From positions 1 through 50,594 of the IMG/VR virus record IMGVR_UViG_3300030109_004897: a stretch of DNA of 50,594 bases. One strand, given 5' to 3'. A program made the translations under genes and the position numbers. Shown here piece by piece: positions 9,801 to 18,432 of the stretch (its first letter is position 1; every line of letters starts with the position of its first letter). Source of the DNA: a virus. Below the pieces are notes generated by a model. The model was not told where the DNA came from and did not search any database. It saw nothing but the letters and a program-made list of their open reading frames with translations.

Positions 9801-10560
9801 CACCTTTGTATTGGTTTATTTCGTCTTCATCATACCCTAGACTAGAAATACCAATCCTACCAGTTTCATCTTGTATCTCTAAATCTGATATTCTCTTAGC
9901 ATCCTCTTCTGTCTTTCCAGCCGAAACTTCTTCTGACTGAATAGCATTTTTTCTGGTTTCTTGATAAGATTTTGCAAGATTTGTTATTTCTTCGTTTCTA
10001 GTTGAATATAAAACCAACTCTATGTCTGAAGTGTATAAATTAGGGTTTTGATCTTTTATTGTTTCTGAAAACTCATCAGGTAGTGCATCTAAAGAACTAA
10101 AATTGTTTTCTTTTAGAAAAGTATAAACCTCCTCTTGACCCTCCTTTTTCTCTGGGTCTTCTAATCTTCCCTGGTCTTCTAAAGATTTAAAAGTTTCTTC
10201 GTCAACAGTGAAAACATCATCCCTAATTGCTGACTTCTCTTGCTCACCCCTCCAATCTTGAGATTCCAAAGAACCATCTTCCGATACAGATTCCGTATCT
10301 TCTTGAACCATCTCTTGAGGTTCTTCTTGAACCACTTCTTGAACTTCTTCTTGAGGCTCTTCTTGGACTTTTTTTTTAACACCTACTAAGCCTTCAAAAT
10401 CTTCGTAAGAAACATTTTGAGACTCAAAACCCATTTCTGAATAAGTGGCAGAACGAAGCTCTTCCGATGTTAACAGTAAATTTTGAAAATCATCTTTAGA
10501 AACACCCTGAGACTCCATTTCTGTTTCAGAATACATGGCGTTTAATAATTCTTCATCCAT
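3820..10560 (-). CDS. Giant internal virion or ejection protein (2246 aa)
   Basis: This is the largest gene in the window. Residues 1-57 contain a tandem repeat (LLNAMYSETEMESQGVSKDDF, then LRSATYSEMGFESQNVSYEDF). Residues about 60-1250 are very rich in Glu/Lys/Asp, with low-complexity and coiled-coil stretches. The final third is more globular, with TTAALGLNPSIWIKQMTSA, a sequence like those of large phage polyvalent or ejected proteins, and a hydrophobic segment AMFQVILPSLFTLASKG. The C-terminus is a basic tail rich in KREERR. Phages with podovirus tails pack such proteins in the capsid and eject them with DNA. The role is inferred from size, composition and position after the muzzle-like gene. 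Confidence 0.7.
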   Translation of the reverse strand: MDEELLNAMYSETEMESQGVSKDDFQNLLLTSEELRSATYSEMGFESQNVSYEDFEGLVGVKKKVQEEPQEEVQEVVQEEPQEMVQEDTESVSEDGSLESQDWRGEQEKSAIRDDVFTVDEETFKSLEDQGRLEDPEKKEGQEEVYTFLKENNFSSLDALPDEFSETIKDQNPNLYTSDIELVLYSTRNEEITNLAKSYQETRKNAIQSEEVSAGKTEEDAKRISDLEIQDETGRIGISSLGYDEDEINQYKGAIKNRSNALLKISKIKRDPSKKAELEKLQELVKVSDKKISELRENSDKAFIDENGDVNKDLKEDVEQREIGFEKEYKSDYVKLYDRLSLEIAKRDAITQKLADAEFDSNPDFQEVPGIKEQYKKDAEYAISSYLGGWNKFMPDTDPRDYISKENWEKLMSYREIYDEADRNITALSRLLLLNEDPAAVERGWGTVFSAEDSDFYLPITGKILDKFGNIATSFGETFFEEITGVDYKSDSDFRQNAVKTLQEEGMKLTEEQIEAGEKNFSEKLGETLGVSGVIGLEILATRNVIGGASKLLNMPRYLARFKYLRKNRKLVQFLDKTSKNLTEGLAFELADDRTDFFMGVAESGSAQLFDRLIGSISKSKYGKFLKYLDNYAGRFAKEVTSRTVGGVTEEYVGDFVSEGVKNGFFTEEQYKNVFGEGAEGVEKFLLTLGSVGFMTFPTGFVEAAKKKAEGDPKGSLAQSIEAYEAAQNPEVTTETSKEGLKSIVKSLTGEDVDLDNLTEEQRKEIEQITALMKTEEVESEPQRLDDMSEEELEVYAKENDLDVSDLKKEAKATETTEEDVVEEGDTFTEEERKEVDALEEEFKGLSRQKIQESDPEIISELDAKMEENSNKRKEILLRSNKRKLEAEYKEEAQEEGDTFTEEIKELAKEENKEVREYIEARSAEEVSKALDNNDLLSKVKNNESINESQAEEYTNKIYDLIDSENVVEGSVKESELYDVIEKIENYDNKTKTVKKTTSKTRLLTRFRKNAGKVNEKAFRDQVSGSEAEIGGSKGVLDVQGDQVFITEKGTRRSLGKAADILTQDITTDNILKDDNGNVSGVRINTPSGEMIINNPEVGLDMGIQLQEKMIGRNPLSDIEVAYEEVIEEEGIEVAVEKPKAKPKKKVEPIKSKTEVTKTEPVETKEEVSEKEVEKDLEGSFTKEEMTSKMDKTSLEKALEKVNALDNKLKNLSLSDPFLITPAARLLLAAVKKGLKVGISLEQAISKAKKDVKKSKEYKVLRKEDQNFIDNSTLDDIVSKVEEEAKGEQQKREDTLEDELNLELEALIEESLDTKKPKTDRDVRKIQKRFKDFISANKKILRQASPALNATIANKLASVSSPASLKSAAEYISKIIKDTKFKKEQEAKAKVIDEIRKEIDIKSFRKKGGKYAQGTIAIELDKFFGKIRNAVNLTKEEVSEKIDSILKGVKDFKDISIEDQETLMTLDFADLDSKSIESLNELKKTIKEYKSKGRQWLKLKKEARAKKYKEGVSDLKTAILGKDVEVDPNAYENVKKTPIQEVISSFTKIIDLFSTGAAKMESWAGLLNHINNLSGKQVGGNQKAKDFLKEKFLTPVQKARSQKMRNSQNAFNAVESKKKDVFGKNLKKINKELQNKIYVKDSNGNRISLGGFKGYLSITKDQAMYIYNVQKDPTLAATFNKMKKNPANKALIDTANKLVAEDSKLQEYADWVHNDFYPNYYNKINNEYRKQYDFNLPFNENYSPIKRRGVPDEDINMLNPTRNIASTLNGSLKERKANTKPLDFTLGMDGTMLGYIDSMEHFITHTDAIKFLNRTFGDPGVKNVIKQKFGKTTNEIIDRFIKDLAGQPRSTEATMEFIDKLRKRYTTAALGLNPSIWIKQMTSAPAYSVAEGVNSLDYVKQASMMLTTKEGVNDLIDIYKSDYVRDRLKRTGFDRDTALNFKEDFNKLTSGGRTFRNKLMFMTKYGDIGAIVLGGTPYYTSMKKKYMKQGMSRAEATEKAMFDFENATEATQQSSSTSELSDWQRGSKIWKLFSMFKTSPAQYFRKGFTSPVRNIMRGRGTSQDIKNMAMFQVILPSLFTLASKGLMSDEEDADDYKRSIVVGNLSGIPLYGDLINTVFDQLQGKDFNSQSIPALDGVYKLVKATAKAIAEGDLPMNELMEDIIIPAAEVRTGLPVKNAKKLTIDNLERIGKGNLDWEKIMQYLGYSDYSLGIETPKKEKTRLEKREEQRERRIKNREKRLDRRNR

Positions 10561-10573
10561 CTTTTAATGTTTT

Positions 10574-12115
10574 TTATTTATTTTTTTTCTTTGCTTCAGC
10601 CGCTAATTTAGCAGCTATTTCAGCGGCTGATGATGCTGTTTTAATTTTATTACTAGATGGTAGCTCTTCTCCCGTCCAATCTTTATAAGCAGCACTAAAA
10701 CCTTTTCGTGCTAAATAATTTTTGGTTTTTTCATAATACTCATCAAAAGCAGCTTTAGCAGCTTTAGAAGTGTACTGCTGTTTTACAACAGGATAAACTT
10801 TATAAAAAGGCTCTAAAACTTGGTCTCCATATTGATTTTGAAGAACAGCATAATATCTTTTTTCTTCTCCTTTTGCAGCTTTATTTTTAAACACATCTGT
10901 ATTTATAGAAGCTCCATCTATAGGCATACCGCCTATATCAACACCCGTAGCTGATTTATAATTTTCAGGAAAAGTGTTTACCATAAAAGCTTCATTAATA
11001 GTCCAATTTCCTTCGTAGCCTCTTTTTACATCTTCTAAGCGAAAATGCTTACCAGAAGCCACTTCTCCTCCTATAGTTGTTGGTTTCTTTTCACCTTTTT
11101 TATATATTTCTTTTTTAAACACACCATCTAAAGGAATCGCATCTGTAGAAGGTGAGCTTTTATAGCTTATCCCTGCTTCAAAAGGTAATTCATTAAAAAC
11201 TTGTACGTCTCCAAGATTATAAGCTAATGAGCCTTCTGGAACATCTTCTCCAAAAAGCCCCTCCTCTTCTATTCCATAAGCAGTGTTCATACTTCTTGTT
11301 TTACCAGTAGTGCTAAAATTAAAAACAGGGACATCTCCTGATCCTCCTGAAGTGTAAGATGATGGTTCATTAAAAGCTGTTCGTTTTTTACCCAACATAG
11401 CTATTTCTTGATCTATTATTTCTTGGGTTTGTTCATCTGTCCAATACTTTCTAGCCTCTTCGCCATAAAACTTAATAGCATTATCTCTTTGTTTTAAAAC
11501 GATTTCCTCTACTGCCTTTGGAGATTGAGCTAATGTATTAACCCTTATTCCGTCTTTTGTAGTATAAAGAGATTCAGGTTTATAACCTATTTTGTAAACC
11601 TCACCTGATATATCCTTCAAAGTATCCGAAGCATCATATTTTTCATTTAATATCAACCCTGAAGTATCAAAATTTCCAGCTTGGGCTTGACTAACAAAAT
11701 CAAAAACCTTCTGTCTAGAATCGTCTGTATAGTTAGAACCTGGCTTGTTTACCAACTTCAACATCTCGTTAGCATACTTTTGAGCATCTTTTGAAGAGGT
11801 AACATATTGAGCCATTTCATTCTGCATTTGCTTAAGCTTAAGTGTGGCATCAAAATCACCTTTAATTATTGCTCTAGCATTGTCTCTATAAAACTTCTGC
11901 AAATCGTTAACCATTGGCTTGAAAGTACCAACATCCCTAGACCATAACTGACTAACATCCGAAGCCTTAGCCATAGCATCAGTAACCTCTTTATCTTTCT
12001 TTTTTGCCTCAGTTAGTCTTTCCTTAAAATAAGGATTATAAGTGTTCCCAAAAACCTGGGCTGCACCTCTTCCTTGTCCTGTAGATAAACCTGTAGGGTT
12101 GTTTTTCTTTGCCAT
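10574..12115 (-). CDS. Internal virion or cargo-type protein
   Basis: A 513-aa soluble, mostly helical protein starting MAKKNNPTGLSTGQGRGAAQ and ending in an Ala/Lys-rich helix (AAEIAAKLAAEAKKKNK). The N-terminal 150 residues are Lys/Asp-rich with possible coiled coil, and the centre is Gly/Ser-rich (SSYTSGGSGDVPVFNFS). It lies 13 bases from the 2246-aa gene in the block that encodes internal proteins in related podoviruses, so a packaged role is likely. No catalytic motif is recognised. Confidence 0.6.
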   Translation of the reverse strand: MAKKNNPTGLSTGQGRGAAQVFGNTYNPYFKERLTEAKKKDKEVTDAMAKASDVSQLWSRDVGTFKPMVNDLQKFYRDNARAIIKGDFDATLKLKQMQNEMAQYVTSSKDAQKYANEMLKLVNKPGSNYTDDSRQKVFDFVSQAQAGNFDTSGLILNEKYDASDTLKDISGEVYKIGYKPESLYTTKDGIRVNTLAQSPKAVEEIVLKQRDNAIKFYGEEARKYWTDEQTQEIIDQEIAMLGKKRTAFNEPSSYTSGGSGDVPVFNFSTTGKTRSMNTAYGIEEEGLFGEDVPEGSLAYNLGDVQVFNELPFEAGISYKSSPSTDAIPLDGVFKKEIYKKGEKKPTTIGGEVASGKHFRLEDVKRGYEGNWTINEAFMVNTFPENYKSATGVDIGGMPIDGASINTDVFKNKAAKGEEKRYYAVLQNQYGDQVLEPFYKVYPVVKQQYTSKAAKAAFDEYYEKTKNYLARKGFSAAYKDWTGEELPSSNKIKTASSAAEIAAKLAAEAKKKNK

Positions 12116-12120
12116 TATAG

Positions 12121-12321
12121 TTATCTTCTTTTTATAGACATACGCCTTCTTAACTCGTTGTATCTTTTATGATCCTCTGGAGTAAATTTTTTAGTTTTAT
12201 CATCACCTCCCATTTCTGGTGAACTTTCAGCCTGCGGAGGAGAAAAAGGTGTAGACCTTACCTCATCCATAGCTTTTGCCCTTCTATACGAATTATATAT
12301 TCCTAAGTTATCTGAAATCAT
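12121..12321 (-). CDS. Small hypothetical protein in the internal-protein block
   Basis: A 66-aa protein: the first half is neutral (MISDNLGIYNSYRRAKAMDE), the middle is Pro/Ser/Glu-rich, and the C-terminus is basic and helical (YNELRRRMSIKRR). It sits 5 bases from each neighbouring gene, so it is surely in the same transcript. It could be a small packaged or assembly protein. Nothing more can be said. Confidence 0.5.
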   Translation of the reverse strand: MISDNLGIYNSYRRAKAMDEVRSTPFSPPQAESSPEMGGDDKTKKFTPEDHKRYNELRRRMSIKRR

Positions 12322-12326
12322 TTTAT

Positions 12327-13091
12327 TTAAAAATTAGGACTCATGTATATCGTTTTTGATGCGCTATTAGCACTATTAGGATAACTTTGAGCAAATCCAT
12401 CTCCTAAACCTGCATTATAAATATTATTCCCGTAATTTCTTTGAAAAGCTGTTTGAGTAGGAGGAACAACTGGTTGGGTTAGAACAGTATTTGTTGGTGG
12501 GGTAGTAGTTGTAGTTGTATCACCCGAACCACCTATACTATCCATGTACTGATTAAACATAACAGCGTCTAACCCCATTTGAGAACCTGCCTGAACACCA
12601 CCCATAATGTTTTGCATTCCAGCTCCTGTCATTCCTTCTGCTGCCGCCATAGTTTGATCGTAAGGTTGAGCTTGGTTATAATCAAAAGCTTTATCTCTGA
12701 ATCCTGCAACAACACCCCTGGTGTTCTGTAAAGCCTGCTCATTTGCCTGCCTTTGTTGAGCATCCATTGACAACATATTTCTATAAGCATCCAACGCTGT
12801 TTGCTGAACACCTGCCAACCCTGCCAACCCTGCTTTTCTATCTCCCATAGCATCCAAAGAAGCTTGCTGAGACCTCATCACGTTGTCAAGATATTGCTGC
12901 TTTTGTTCGGCAGGCATACCTCTTAAAGCTTGAATTTGAGCATCTGTTAAACTATCTAAAATCTCTTGAGGGATTTCATAAGTTGGTCTATCCATAGAGT
13001 TTCTCAACTGATTACCTCTTACAGCTTGGTAGATACCTGTTCCTGCTTGGATTGCTGCTGGTGCTAATGCTAGTGCTAATGGTATTGCCAT
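12327..13091 (-). CDS. Internal virion protein with hydrophobic N-terminus
   Basis: A 254-aa protein. Residues 1-22 (MAIPLALALAPAAIQAGTG) form a hydrophobic helix, then follows an Ala/Gln/Met-rich helical stretch to about residue 165, a Thr/Pro-rich linker (TTTTTTPPTNT, about residues 193-203) and a Tyr/Asn-rich tail. Small podovirus ejection proteins of the T7 gp14 type have a similar plan: an amphipathic, membrane-associating N-terminus and a Gln-rich body. It lies between the muzzle-like gene and the larger internal proteins. Orthology to gp14 is not shown; only the architecture agrees. Confidence 0.6.
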   Translation of the reverse strand: MAIPLALALAPAAIQAGTGIYQAVRGNQLRNSMDRPTYEIPQEILDSLTDAQIQALRGMPAEQKQQYLDNVMRSQQASLDAMGDRKAGLAGLAGVQQTALDAYRNMLSMDAQQRQANEQALQNTRGVVAGFRDKAFDYNQAQPYDQTMAAAEGMTGAGMQNIMGGVQAGSQMGLDAVMFNQYMDSIGGSGDTTTTTTPPTNTVLTQPVVPPTQTAFQRNYGNNIYNAGLGDGFAQSYPNSANSASKTIYMSPNF

Positions 13092-13125
13092 ATCTTTTTC
13101 TTTTTACTAATTTATGAAATATATA

Positions 13126-16100
13126 TTATCTATTACTTCGCTCCGAAAGTGAGTAGTTCATGCTAACAGCAAACAACCTTTCTTCATTAGTTGAATCGTT
13201 AATTAACTTAAACAATATACTCACATCTCTCATAGAGTCTCCTTCTATTAATGGGTTTTCTACATTAGGTGTGTTCTCGTCTTTCCATATAGGTGCGTAA
13301 TGGATGTTTTCTTTACTATAAAGTGTGTGACCCTGACCATAAGCTACAGAGAAATCGTCTTTAGTTAAATTACTTCTCTGACCTCCCTGAGTAAATATAT
13401 CCCTAACCTGCCACACAGAATCAGACTCCTCGCTTAACGCTTGGAATACTTTTACATTACTTGGGTTTTGATTAAATACCGCCCAAACCTCGCTACCTCT
13501 TTCTTCTCCGTAAAAGCTGTTTCTTTTTGCTCCAGGAGTGTTGTGTAAATATGCTTGACCATTTCTAAAGCTTAAGAAATCAATACCTATCCTAACCATA
13601 CACTCAGGAGCGTAAGAGTAGAAAGATGTCCAATGACCAGTCTTCTCAGAAAAAGCCAATGTTTCAGCAGGTATTGTTAAAAGCTTTTGTCTGTCAAGAG
13701 ATATATCTCCTGCAACACTGTTTATAACAAAAGTTCCATTAGATAAATCCCTTACAACCTCAAACTCTGTAGGAACACCTTGAGGGTTTGCTGTATATAA
13801 GATGTCAAAGGTAAATGTGAGACCATCCCTAGTTTCTGTAATCTGATCTGCTTGTGAGGAAACTAAAGCAAGTTCATCAGGTGTAAAACCTTCAGGTCTG
13901 CTAACACTTCCAAAAGCAACAATGTATTCATCAAAGTTTTCATCAAACACACCCCAAACTTCAGGCAACAAATTAAAAGCTGAATAGAAATTACTCTTAC
14001 TTTCAAAGTATGCGTGCATCTTTTTATCCGACAAAGGAGTAATACCATCATTAGACAACCTTAATACCTTACCGTTTCTAACATCAAACCAATATCTTCT
14101 ACCCTCGTTTTCTACAAAACTTTCAGGATTTAAAGTACCATAATCACCTCGGTAATATATAATCTTAGACAAAACCTTTGCCGAAGAAGCGACAGTACCT
14201 TGGTCAAATTGGTCAAAAATAACATTCTCCTCTACTAATATCTTCCCTGTTTTAGTTTCTTGATAACAGTCTAAACGCTTATCTTGAGAAAATAACTTTT
14301 GGATAGAACCATACTTTCTGTCATAGGTTTCAAAAGCAGTGTCAAAGAAGCTGTTTAAGCCGTTTATATTTGTTTCTGGTATAAATCTATCAGAATAATA
14401 AATAGATGTTATCCTGTTTACTCTGTGGGCGTTTGCGTCAACAATGTTAGGTCTTCCTATATCTGATACTTTAGACTGAAAAAAATCAGAAACCAACTGA
14501 CTATCAATACTTGTTCGGTAAAAACCGCTAGTTTCTGTAGATATACTTCTTGACCTATAATAAGTATCGCCACCTATTAAAAATCCTTTAGCTCCGTCTG
14601 ATAAGTTAAATGGGTCTTGGTCTTTAGTGCGTCCTTGGTGATAACTAATTGTGTCACCACTTACAGGGTCAACAGCTTTTAAAATATCATAACATTCTCC
14701 TATTTCATAATATATATATTGGTCTACATCAAGCTTTGGAGTGTATATCTCAAAAAAAGCACCGCTAGACAAATCTTTGTCTTGAGCATCATTTTTAACT
14801 TTTAATATGCCGGCTTCAAAAGATAGAATCTTTAAGTCTATATAATCTTCATAGTAATTATTACTGGAGTCTTTAATAAGACGCATTCTATCTCCTGTGG
14901 TAAAATCATAAACTAAAACAGAATCTGGATTACTTGTCTTGTACTCATCGGTTAAATTAGTAATATCAAACTCTATTATTGGAGCGTCATTAAAGTTATT
15001 ATTAAGACCCCCTGAATAAGAAACATCTGAAGTAAACCATTGAATGTATTTGTTTAATTCTGTGTTTAAAGTCCTAACAATTTGATAATGAGTAGCCCAG
15101 CTAGGAGGCTCACTTGTAATCTCCCATTCTACAGAAGGAGCTGTTTTTACATTATTACTATAAAAAGGAAGGCTTAAGTCTTTCGCAAAATTTGTAGTTC
15201 CGCTTCTGTTTGCCCTGTCGTAATAAACTAAACCAAAACTGTAAGTACCCCCGTTTTTTAATCTAGATTTATTAGGGTCTAAAGCAGCATTAAAAGCTAT
15301 ATCAAACAAACGACTATTTTCGTTTTGAAAACCATTAACCCCTATAAAAATAGGTATAAAATTTTCACCCAGAGACTCTGGTGAGTAGCTTCCAAAAACA
15401 TCGTTTTTTAACATTGGTATAAAGCCTAGCTTTCTATCTACAAGACTAGGTGAGCCAAAGAAGTTAGCAGAGGGAGCGTAAAGAATAAGACTAGCTATTC
15501 CATTAGATTGTGTTTTTTGAACATCCCCCTGCTCACAAACTACGTCAACACCTTCTTGAGGATTGCCAAACTTGTCTAGTATTCTGATTTCAAAATTAGT
15601 TCTATATTTAGATGTTAAGTCTTGATTTTTATTTGGGATTATCCAAAACCTTGTCGTTCCTATTGATGTATTAAATGGAGCTAAAGAAGGCAAAGGCGAA
15701 CCCGTAGCAGGTCCTAACAAATCATAAGCATCGTTATTTATCTCTTGTCTCTGTAAGCCTGATTGTATAGATGTTATGGTAGAAGATCTGTTTGGCGAAT
15801 TAAAGAAAAAACCATTATGGTCAGTAAGGTTTGAAAATCTTCCATCTCTAGAACTATATTGAACCTCACAAAGCTCTATTCTTTTTTGCCCTAATGCTCC
15901 TGAAATACTGTTAGGGATATACGTTGAAAAAGGATCTAAGGTGACAAAATCACATACATAACCTGCATTATTTATGGGTGTATTCTGAGCAAACACAGCA
16001 GTTCCTGATAAATCAGCAACAACTATCTCTATATTATCTAAAACCTCTCCGTTCTTAACTACAACCTTGTACTCTTTATCATAATACATTTGAACGTCAG

Positions 16101-17667
16101 AAGTTGTTCTGCCCTCTCCTATTCTATTTAAAAATGTTGATGTTTTTTGATATTTTCTATCTGGGTCTAGTAAATCCTCTTGAGTAGTCCAGTTGGAAGC
16201 AACCCTCATTAAATAAGTACCGTCTGGGACATCGTTCATTTCCCAAGTTGAGTAAACCCTTGTTTCTGGATAAAGCGTGTTACCCCCTCCTTGACCTTCT
16301 ATAGCACCCTTAATCATCTTACGGTGCTTATTAGTCTGATAAAGATAAACATTATTATTATCCTGAAGCCTTGAAGCAGAGTCGTTTTGACTACCTCCCT
16401 CTGATACCTGTCTAGATATACAATAGTAATCTGTTCCTGCTAAGTATATTACAAAACCACCCAAGGGTATTTGCTGTTTAAGACCAGAAATCATAGAAGC
16501 AGGCTCTATAGCGTTGCTTTTGTCAAAACCTCCAAAAGCGTAGGTAGAAGGGTCGTTAGATGTAGAGCATGTTATGGGTTGATACCGATTAAAGTTATCT
16601 TCGTTATTTGAGTTTGAAATTCTTAAAAACCCCTTTATAGTATTTGTGTTAGTTGAAAATTCTTCTTCATAATCAACTTTTAAATCTAACTCTACAGCTA
16701 CATTATCATATCCTTCTGTTATATTACCATAGGAAATCCTATTGCCTTCAATATACTCTTGTGCTTGTGCTAACTGAGGTAGAGAATCAAAAAGCTTATT
16801 AGATTTAGGCAATGAAATACTGTTGTAGTTTTTTTCGTTTCTAAACTCATATAAATAATCACCGTTTGAATCTGTGTCGTATTTAGAAATATCTTTATCT
16901 TCAGCCTGTAAAAAGTCACCCGTATTACCAAACCTAAAAGCTACTATAACTCTTTTTACAAGCTCACCACCTTTAGGAATGATAACCTTTATAACATTAT
17001 TGTCTTTTGGTATAGCTTGGGTAGATATTGGGGAGTAAGCACTTTCTTCTTGGTCATCATAAACATAAGCCGCTTTAAATTGAACTATCTTGTTTATTAA
17101 ATGATTAACGAGTTGATTTTGGTCTAATTCAAACTTAAACGTTGGGGGCTTTAAAGGAGGATACTTAATAGCGTCTACTACCTCCTCTTTTATTGGCTCT
17201 GCGTAAAAACCTGCCTTTGCTTTTTGTATGTTTATTTTACGGGGAGGGTTAAATCCATCAGTAAAGTAAAGCAAGTTATTGTTTTCATCAAACTCTATAA
17301 CATTGTGACCCGTTATTAATTCTTCTGATTGAAAGTTTAAAACACTTGCAATCATAACTTTAACTATCTTACCCTCTACATGGTTATATTCAAAAATACC
17401 ATGATTACCTTCTGAGTTGTACAAAAAGTAATAACTTAAATCTCTTAGTTTGTCCCAGCATGAGCCTATGACCTTATTAGTGCCTGATGGTAGTTCTGTA
17501 TTTGGTATAAATGTGTTACCTTGAATATTTTCAGCAGAATAAACACCGCTATCAGTAGAAGAACCTATTCTTACATTAACATTTTTTCTAGAAAAACCAG
17601 GCTCTATTAATCTCTCTTCGGTATCCAAATCCATACCGTATAAAAACTGTCTTTTCTCGTAACCCAT
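13126..17667 (-). CDS. Very large tail (muzzle-like) protein
   Basis: A 1513-aa protein beginning MGYEKRQFLYGMDLDTEERL. It is rich in Tyr, Asn, Asp and Ser with strand-loop periodicity throughout and no long helices. Early segments such as LLYFTDGFNPPRKINI look like blades of a beta-propeller. It directly follows three ring-like proteins and precedes the internal proteins, the place occupied in crAss-like phages by the muzzle protein that closes the tail tube. The sequence itself shows no enzyme motif. Assignment rests on size, composition and gene order. Confidence 0.65.
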   Translation of the reverse strand: MGYEKRQFLYGMDLDTEERLIEPGFSRKNVNVRIGSSTDSGVYSAENIQGNTFIPNTELPSGTNKVIGSCWDKLRDLSYYFLYNSEGNHGIFEYNHVEGKIVKVMIASVLNFQSEELITGHNVIEFDENNNLLYFTDGFNPPRKINIQKAKAGFYAEPIKEEVVDAIKYPPLKPPTFKFELDQNQLVNHLINKIVQFKAAYVYDDQEESAYSPISTQAIPKDNNVIKVIIPKGGELVKRVIVAFRFGNTGDFLQAEDKDISKYDTDSNGDYLYEFRNEKNYNSISLPKSNKLFDSLPQLAQAQEYIEGNRISYGNITEGYDNVAVELDLKVDYEEEFSTNTNTIKGFLRISNSNNEDNFNRYQPITCSTSNDPSTYAFGGFDKSNAIEPASMISGLKQQIPLGGFVIYLAGTDYYCISRQVSEGGSQNDSASRLQDNNNVYLYQTNKHRKMIKGAIEGQGGGNTLYPETRVYSTWEMNDVPDGTYLMRVASNWTTQEDLLDPDRKYQKTSTFLNRIGEGRTTSDVQMYYDKEYKVVVKNGEVLDNIEIVVADLSGTAVFAQNTPINNAGYVCDFVTLDPFSTYIPNSISGALGQKRIELCEVQYSSRDGRFSNLTDHNGFFFNSPNRSSTITSIQSGLQRQEINNDAYDLLGPATGSPLPSLAPFNTSIGTTRFWIIPNKNQDLTSKYRTNFEIRILDKFGNPQEGVDVVCEQGDVQKTQSNGIASLILYAPSANFFGSPSLVDRKLGFIPMLKNDVFGSYSPESLGENFIPIFIGVNGFQNENSRLFDIAFNAALDPNKSRLKNGGTYSFGLVYYDRANRSGTTNFAKDLSLPFYSNNVKTAPSVEWEITSEPPSWATHYQIVRTLNTELNKYIQWFTSDVSYSGGLNNNFNDAPIIEFDITNLTDEYKTSNPDSVLVYDFTTGDRMRLIKDSSNNYYEDYIDLKILSFEAGILKVKNDAQDKDLSSGAFFEIYTPKLDVDQYIYYEIGECYDILKAVDPVSGDTISYHQGRTKDQDPFNLSDGAKGFLIGGDTYYRSRSISTETSGFYRTSIDSQLVSDFFQSKVSDIGRPNIVDANAHRVNRITSIYYSDRFIPETNINGLNSFFDTAFETYDRKYGSIQKLFSQDKRLDCYQETKTGKILVEENVIFDQFDQGTVASSAKVLSKIIYYRGDYGTLNPESFVENEGRRYWFDVRNGKVLRLSNDGITPLSDKKMHAYFESKSNFYSAFNLLPEVWGVFDENFDEYIVAFGSVSRPEGFTPDELALVSSQADQITETRDGLTFTFDILYTANPQGVPTEFEVVRDLSNGTFVINSVAGDISLDRQKLLTIPAETLAFSEKTGHWTSFYSYAPECMVRIGIDFLSFRNGQAYLHNTPGAKRNSFYGEERGSEVWAVFNQNPSNVKVFQALSEESDSVWQVRDIFTQGGQRSNLTKDDFSVAYGQGHTLYSKENIHYAPIWKDENTPNVENPLIEGDSMRDVSILFKLINDSTNEERLFAVSMNYSLSERSNR

Positions 17668-17670
17668 TTT

Positions 17671-18432
17671 TTAAAATTTAGGTGATGCTTTATTACCCTT
17701 TCTAAATGCCTGTAAAAGATCTTGAACACTCTTGGAAGATATTCTTGACCTTAAAAGCTTCTTGTTGCCGCCATAAAGCTGTCTTTTTCTTTCAGAAACA
17801 CCAGCTCCAATGTTAGCGTTATTTTCAGTAAGTTTCCAATCTAACCAAGACTTCACAGTTTCTACAGCAAAAGGATGAACCATAAACTCTCCGTTTGTTT
17901 TGTTAGGGTCTGCTAAATACTCTAAAGTGATGGTAGAGCCACCCCTGTATTTATCTAGCTGTATTTGCTGATAATTCTTATCTATTTTAAAGCAACCATT
18001 TGAGTTACCTCCTCCTCCTACACCATAATATCTACCAACGTTTTCACCATTTGTATAATGAACCGAAGAATATTCAACGTTGCCAATATTATAACTACTA
18101 GAAGAAGAATTATCATCTGTGCTTTTTTTTATTGCAATTCTTTTTCCACAATCATCTAAAGTTCTATTTAAAGCTATAGCATCGTTAACACCAATCTCTC
18201 TAAAATATCCCTTAGAATCAGTAAAGCCTATACGGATATAATTTAAATAGTCATCGGGAAGGTCTACGGTGTCTATTTCGGAAACAGCAAGCTCCTTTAT
18301 TACTGGCACTCCAGTAACATCATAATGAAGCTCTCTTAAGCAAGCTATCCCTAATTGAAGTGCCTGAACAAACCTATGCTCTGTTCTTCCTGTTTCTATT
18401 AAAAACTCTCTAACTACTTTTTCTAATTCCAT
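17671..18432 (-). CDS. Tail ring or adaptor protein
   Basis: A 253-aa protein. The N-terminal helix (LEKVVREFLIETGRTEHRFVQALQ) is followed by a typical adaptor signature, VDLPDDYLNYIRIGF, in which a conserved LP-D-Y-x-x-x-x-x-(I/V)G pattern is seen in gp11-like tail tubular and crAss ring proteins. A Gly/Asn-rich loop lies at about residues 125-145, and the C-terminus is basic (RKRQLYGGNKKLLRSRISS). It overlaps the next upstream stop by one base. The neighbours on both sides are also tail genes, so a place in the portal-proximal tail is likely. Confidence 0.65.
   Translation of the reverse strand: MELEKVVREFLIETGRTEHRFVQALQLGIACLRELHYDVTGVPVIKELAVSEIDTVDLPDDYLNYIRIGFTDSKGYFREIGVNDAIALNRTLDDCGKRIAIKKSTDDNSSSSSYNIGNVEYSSVHYTNGENVGRYYGVGGGGNSNGCFKIDKNYQQIQLDKYRGGSTITLEYLADPNKTNGEFMVHPFAVETVKSWLDWKLTENNANIGAGVSERKRQLYGGNKKLLRSRISSKSVQDLLQAFRKGNKASPKF

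Noticed and set aside
12629-12853. An overlapping minus-strand frame inside the internal virion gene
   Set aside because: It is an out-of-frame shadow (Trp/Gln-rich start) of the well-supported 254-aa gene.
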